From contig JACDQD010000006.1 of assembly GCA_019843655.1 (NCBI GenBank), positions 2,782,034 to 2,846,033 on the forward strand: 64,000 bases of DNA, given 5' to 3'. The translations under genes were made by a program, and so were the position numbers. Shown in pieces: positions 59,627-64,000 of this stretch. Numbering within the stretch: the first letter of the stretch is position 1; every line of letters begins with the position of its first letter. Source of the stretch: Lethocerus indicus. Lineage: Eukaryota > Arthropoda > Insecta > Hemiptera > Belostomatidae. The notes below the pieces were generated by a model, which saw nothing but the letters and a program-made list of their open reading frames with translations, was not told the origin of the DNA and did no database searches.

Positions 59627-62240
59627 AGCTTATTCACTGCATAATCTACAGTAGGCTTGAGGTTTTTTTATATACAGGGACATTTATTTCGAGTCGTTCG
59701 TAGCTTTATCGCGGTTTTCGCGTATAGCCATGCGTTAAATGATATTTTTCAATACTGTCAGTTTAGACCTCAGTTAGTCCGGATTCGGAGTACTATCGGT
59801 TTGTTTATTGTCACTCTTTAAATAGTCAGGCTCTATATTCTAGTTTATACCGCGTTTTTTTAGCTTCCGAGTGGCCTCTTGGAATCTGGGCTTGAGGAGC
59901 TGAGGGGAGAAAATAATGGGCGAATCCTTTTATACTCCCTTGTGTTTAGGTTTGACGCTCGTGTAACTGGGATGCCAAGAGCTCGTCAGGGGAACTACTA
60001 GGGTAAATGCCGTTAACTCCTGTGCGGCCTCTCCTCTAATCGCCGTGTTGTCCTAGGACGGCGCTTCCCCGCCGGGGAGGGGCGCTTGCGTGGAGGGTGC
60101 GCGTCGAAGTGGGGGGGTGACTCCGGGGTGTATACTACACGTGGCCGCCGGCCGACATCTCCCAGTCTCAAGGTGATAGAGCCGCTGAGCACAGCCCCCT
60201 ATATATACCATAGCCGTCGTCGAAACTGCCGACCCTATACCTACCAGTCTCACCTACCGTCTACAGCCAACACCCGGTTCTACATGCCTATCAACAGGTA
60301 CACGTATAGTTTCATGCCCCGTGCCTAACGTGAGTACAATAGCAGAGAGTCTCAGAAAACATTTTATGTTCCCTACAGACATAATCTTAACACCTATATC
60401 CCCATGGCAACAAACAGAACATTTATTCGTTCATCGATAATTGTATATCAACATAACTTGATACTATATATAAACACATATTACAACTATGTATATATTA
60501 TGAAAGATCCCAGGTTTACTGGGATTTTAAGGAATAGAAACCGTAGTCTTAAAGTCGGAACTACGGAGCTGTACGAGATTATCTCCAGTAATTAGCGCCC
60601 AGGGCGTACATTAAATTTATGTACACAGACGGTACGTAAACACGGCCGACCGTATTTGTACGTTATTGCCAGACCTGAACGGCACAAGCCAGACAAAATG
60701 GCACAAGAAATCTGTATACATATTTTTGGGCCGCCATGTATATATGTATGAAGTACGGAGACCGAAACTGGGGACTGTCGTGGGCTGAGTAAGATTATTT
60801 CGGGTGATGTGGAAAAAAATATATACCGCAATTTTTTTAAACTTGAAAATAAAAAATTCATACAAATCCGCGCCCGGGAGGTGTCAGTGAATATTTAAAG
60901 CGTAAATAACCGCGGGACCGCGAGGGGGTTTGGAATATGACGTTTTAGAGGCACTAAATCAGTCAAATCCGATTTGGGCTCATCACCATGCGGGATGTGA
61001 ATCATGTCAGCGCTGTTCTTGTAATATTGTAAATTGTATTTTTTGTACGTTTTATAAGTACGGAAAAAATTAATACAAATCTTATGAAATAAACAATTTT
61101 TAAATATTATTCAGAATGATTCTCCAGTTAAGTAATAATTACTCCAGCCGCCGTATTTAGAACTGCGTTATGCACAAAGAAAAACCCGGCACGTACGGAC
61201 CCCAATTTGCCGAACATCGTTTCCGAATTTTCCTTCAAATGACTCCTTTGATAGCTACCTCTGATTATTTATGGGCATCCAGCCGGTTCATATTCGAATT
61301 TTCCTACAATTAGAATTTAGATATTATTTTCTTTTAGTCGGAGCCGCTCTCGCTTCTATTTCCACTCGCTGATTCGGTCTTAAACGCGGCCAGTTTCGTC
61401 TTCTGCCATCACCGGTCTGTGTGATTTACAGTCGACAATTTTTATTTAACTTCAAAGGACGTTTCAGATTTTTGCTATTCAACGGCCGAGAGTTGAAATT
61501 TGTGTTTCCCTTCTCGAAACATAGCCTTGGGTACACTTCTGAACTATAACCAGGTAAAAGGGGGTTAAATCAACTTTGTAGCTGTGAAGGCGAAAGTCCC
61601 CGTACAAACTTTGCCCAAAACCTTGAAATTGGGGGGGAATTTCAGAAATGTTCCTATCGATTTTTGTAAATTCAAATAACTGGATTACGGTCTGGAGTCG
61701 TTATTATTTTCATAAATTAATACTACCGGCATTTAAGAGTATTTCCTTGCTCTCTTAATGCCATAATTATTAATTGTCAAAATATCCTCATATACTAGTT
61801 TCACTTTTTTGTTACCATTAACAATTCCCAAATTAACATTACTGACATTAAATATTTCTTTGTTGAATATTTTTTTTAGGAAAAACGAGTACATTATGTA
61901 GAAAATTCAAGGTTGGAATTAAGGTTGGAAATTGACAATTCCTGTGTAGCTATCAGGTGCTATCATTTGATCGGTATTTTGTTAAATATAAAAAGGACAT
62001 TTTTCGTTAGTGATCATTAAAAATTTCCCAATTTGAAAATACTTAACATTAATGTTTGAATTAATTTCACCGGTTTATGCGGTTCTTAAGTGGCTGTGTC
62101 AATATGGGATTCAGTCGGGTGCTTAAACACGACTTAAGCTCTCTGTAAATCGTACGTCCGTCAGCGACAGGCTTACGTGATGTTTCATTCGGGGACAGCC
62201 GACATGCCTAAGTACCCCAGTGCTATATAATTTTCCCGGT
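59627..62240. other. Gene-poor stretch
   Basis: A GC-rich patch at 60050-60160 and AT-rich remainder. No exon or known element recognised. Confidence 0.35.
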
Positions 62241-62331
62241 CCAATTAGACCGGTTTCGGTTTCAAGATGTCGTCAGCACAATTCCCAGGTTAATGGCCTC
62301 CGATCTACATACATTATAGGTACATACGAAT

Positions 62332-62334
<3 letters not shown>

Positions 62335-62379
<45 letters not shown>
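62335..62379. repeat. TA dinucleotide microsatellite
   Basis: About 22 AT units; a very weak Penelope-like relic (ACCGGTTTCGG, 62243-62285) lies just before it. Confidence 0.9.
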
Positions 62380-62381
<2 letters not shown>

Positions 62382-62389
62382 TATATGTA

Positions 62390-63610
62390 AGTTGACCTGC
62401 TCCCCAACCCGTATTAGGCATAGAAGTTCCGTCTTGCAGCATTGTAATTCCTTTTATTTCAAACCAATAGGAATCACTAGGATGTGTTAACGCTGGATTA
62501 ATGTGCTTCGTTAGAATAGTTGGAAATTGGAGAAAAATAGGGTTGTTTGGCCTTATTAGACAGGAGGGGATCATAGTCTACAAAATATACTCGCTAGAAG
62601 TTAGTTGGGCTGACTTGAAACAATTGATTCTCATAGAAAAAATTCGCTACCCAAATGGGGAAAAGGAGTCATTAAAGCGGAATTCCGAAGTCTCTGGAGA
62701 TATGGATCGGGTCCTCGAGGAGCTCATTGAGACTCTTCTGAGGAAGAGGCTTATGTGTACATCAACTTCACTGTCAAATTCCGTACATGACGGACACGGA
62801 ACGTCCACGAATACTTGTTAAAATTCACTATTTATATTCCTTAAATATAACAAACCGACGTCCGATTGGAGAAAGTCAGTAAAGAGTGCGAAAGCCTTTC
62901 TCGTTTTAGCCGGCTATAACCGCTAGCTTATGAGGCGCTTAAAACCGTATTTACGTTTCGCTCCATTGTCTCTCCCCGCATCGCGCTCGCCGGGACTTCA
63001 TCCAGGGGCGTACTTAGCGCCCCTCGGGGGTCGGTCACTTTATGGATGGATAGGGAATTTCTGGCGGCGAAACGGTGTTCTTCAAAATTCACCAAATATC
63101 TACCTCCGGTTAATATTTCACTAGCATTCTCGATTCAATGATACCAACAAATTATTTGAGGACACAGATATTTATTCATATTAAATATTCACAAGGTATT
63201 CTTGGTGTTAAAATGTGGTATAATCTGAATCTAATATCATGTGCACCGATGCTACGTGTTGTTGATTCCCTTCACAATAAACTGTCAATTAATAATTATC
63301 GATCAATTTAAAACACCGAAATTAATTTTTGTTTTCTATCTATTTTTATTAGCTCTAAACTTAAAATGTAATATTTTTCATTGTTGACTTTTTCAATAAT
63401 TGAAAATACATTGTTAAGTATTTTCAGATTGTTGCATTCAATTCGAAATTTTGAATTGGTTGATTGAAGAAATTCTTAAATTTATTAAAATTATTGGAAT
63501 TTTCAATTAAATTCTGATAATTAGTAGGACTTGCGTTAGGGGTCTTGGCCAGCTACAGAGAAAATTAGTGGTCACGTGGCAGCTCCTATTTCCTTGTTCA
63601 TAGAATTGGC
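62390..63610. other. Unclassified stretch at the right end
   Basis: A 106-codon frame at 62501-62821 (+) has an E/K-rich middle but no recognisable motif and no splice or start context; not supported. Confidence 0.35.
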
Positions 63611-63895
63611 CTAATCGATGTCGGAAGATGATTGTTCTTCGAGAACAGATCCTGCCAGGAACAGGGCCTTAAATTGTTCGGGAACAGGAACGATGTTCCG
63701 CTCGGTTAGGTGTTCTCCAGTTGAAAGAGTAGGCGTTCGAATTACTTCCTTTAAAATACAAAATGAAAGTAGTAAATCATATAACACGAGTGGAAACATA
63801 AATCTGTCAAAATATTGAATTGATTCTCGAAATTACACATCAACTTCTAATCTAATTACCTGTTTGCAAATAGTAGAATATGGTTCTTGTATCAT
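63611..63895 (-). CDS. Possible two-exon gene end or small protein, unrecognised
   Basis: On the minus strand a candidate exon 63895-63860 (ATG then IQEPYSTICKQ) ends in CAG followed by GTAATT, and a second exon 63748-63611 follows a TTTTAAAG acceptor and ends in EEQSSSDID and a stop. The 111-bp intron and in-phase junction would give 57 aa. The second exon has a plausible protein-like composition (TPTLSTGEHLTERN, PEQFKALFLAGSV) rather than the low-complexity look of chance frames nearby. I do not recognise the family. It could equally be the last exons of a longer gene that continues past the window edge at 64000, or chance. Confidence 0.35.
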
Positions 63896-64000
63896 TGTTC
63901 GATATTAATATTGGAAAAATAAATATTTGCGAGGACCGTTTGATATCGATCGCGCCCGTTTCAATTGCAATTGTGCAGGAATATTTATCACAGTTAGCGG

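Overview
The window is nuclear DNA of an insect. Three tandem insect odorant receptor genes, of a family found only in insects, are the main evidence. Split genes with GT-AG introns, GC-rich exons in AT-rich surroundings, and dense remains of Jockey-type LINEs, Penelope-like elements and mariner elements fit this. The order cannot be fixed from the sequence; the short last exon of the receptors, encoding a Y-S-Y-F-T-V-L motif, resembles hemipteroid or hymenopteran receptors, but this is only an impression.

Layout. Positions 1-18933 hold a cluster of three odorant receptor (OR) genes, all on the minus strand: OR-A (1186-5110, 379 aa), OR-B (7980-13322, 372 aa) and OR-C (15287-18933, 360 aa). 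Each can be assembled from six exons with consistent splice sites and reading phase, and all three look intact. Positions 18934-31475 hold no gene I can support, only repeats: Penelope-like fragments (including one with a recognisable reverse transcriptase piece), LINE 3' ends, a mariner MITE and microsatellites. Positions 31476-33884 (+) hold a four-exon mitochondrial carrier of the SLC25A29 type (305 aa). Positions 36802-49488 (+) hold a ten-exon BTB-BACK-Kelch gene of the KLHL10 type (640 aa), whose introns are heavily invaded by transposons. Positions 49489-63610 are again gene-poor. A possible two-exon small gene lies at 63611-63895 (-).

The genes have unrelated jobs: odour detection in sensory neurons, import of basic amino acids into mitochondria, and a CUL3 ubiquitin ligase adaptor known in other animals from the male germ line. 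No operon-like link is expected.

The most interesting signal is a dispersed repeat present in about twenty copies, often as head-to-head pairs. It contains a minimal hammerhead ribozyme motif, two copies of which are fully intact, and one pair flanks a Penelope-like reverse transcriptase fragment with a YVDD motif. Other points of note are a LINE that landed exactly on a splice donor of the KLHL10-like gene and duplicated it, a perfect 46-bp inverted repeat, and a foldback element with arms of about 200 bp.
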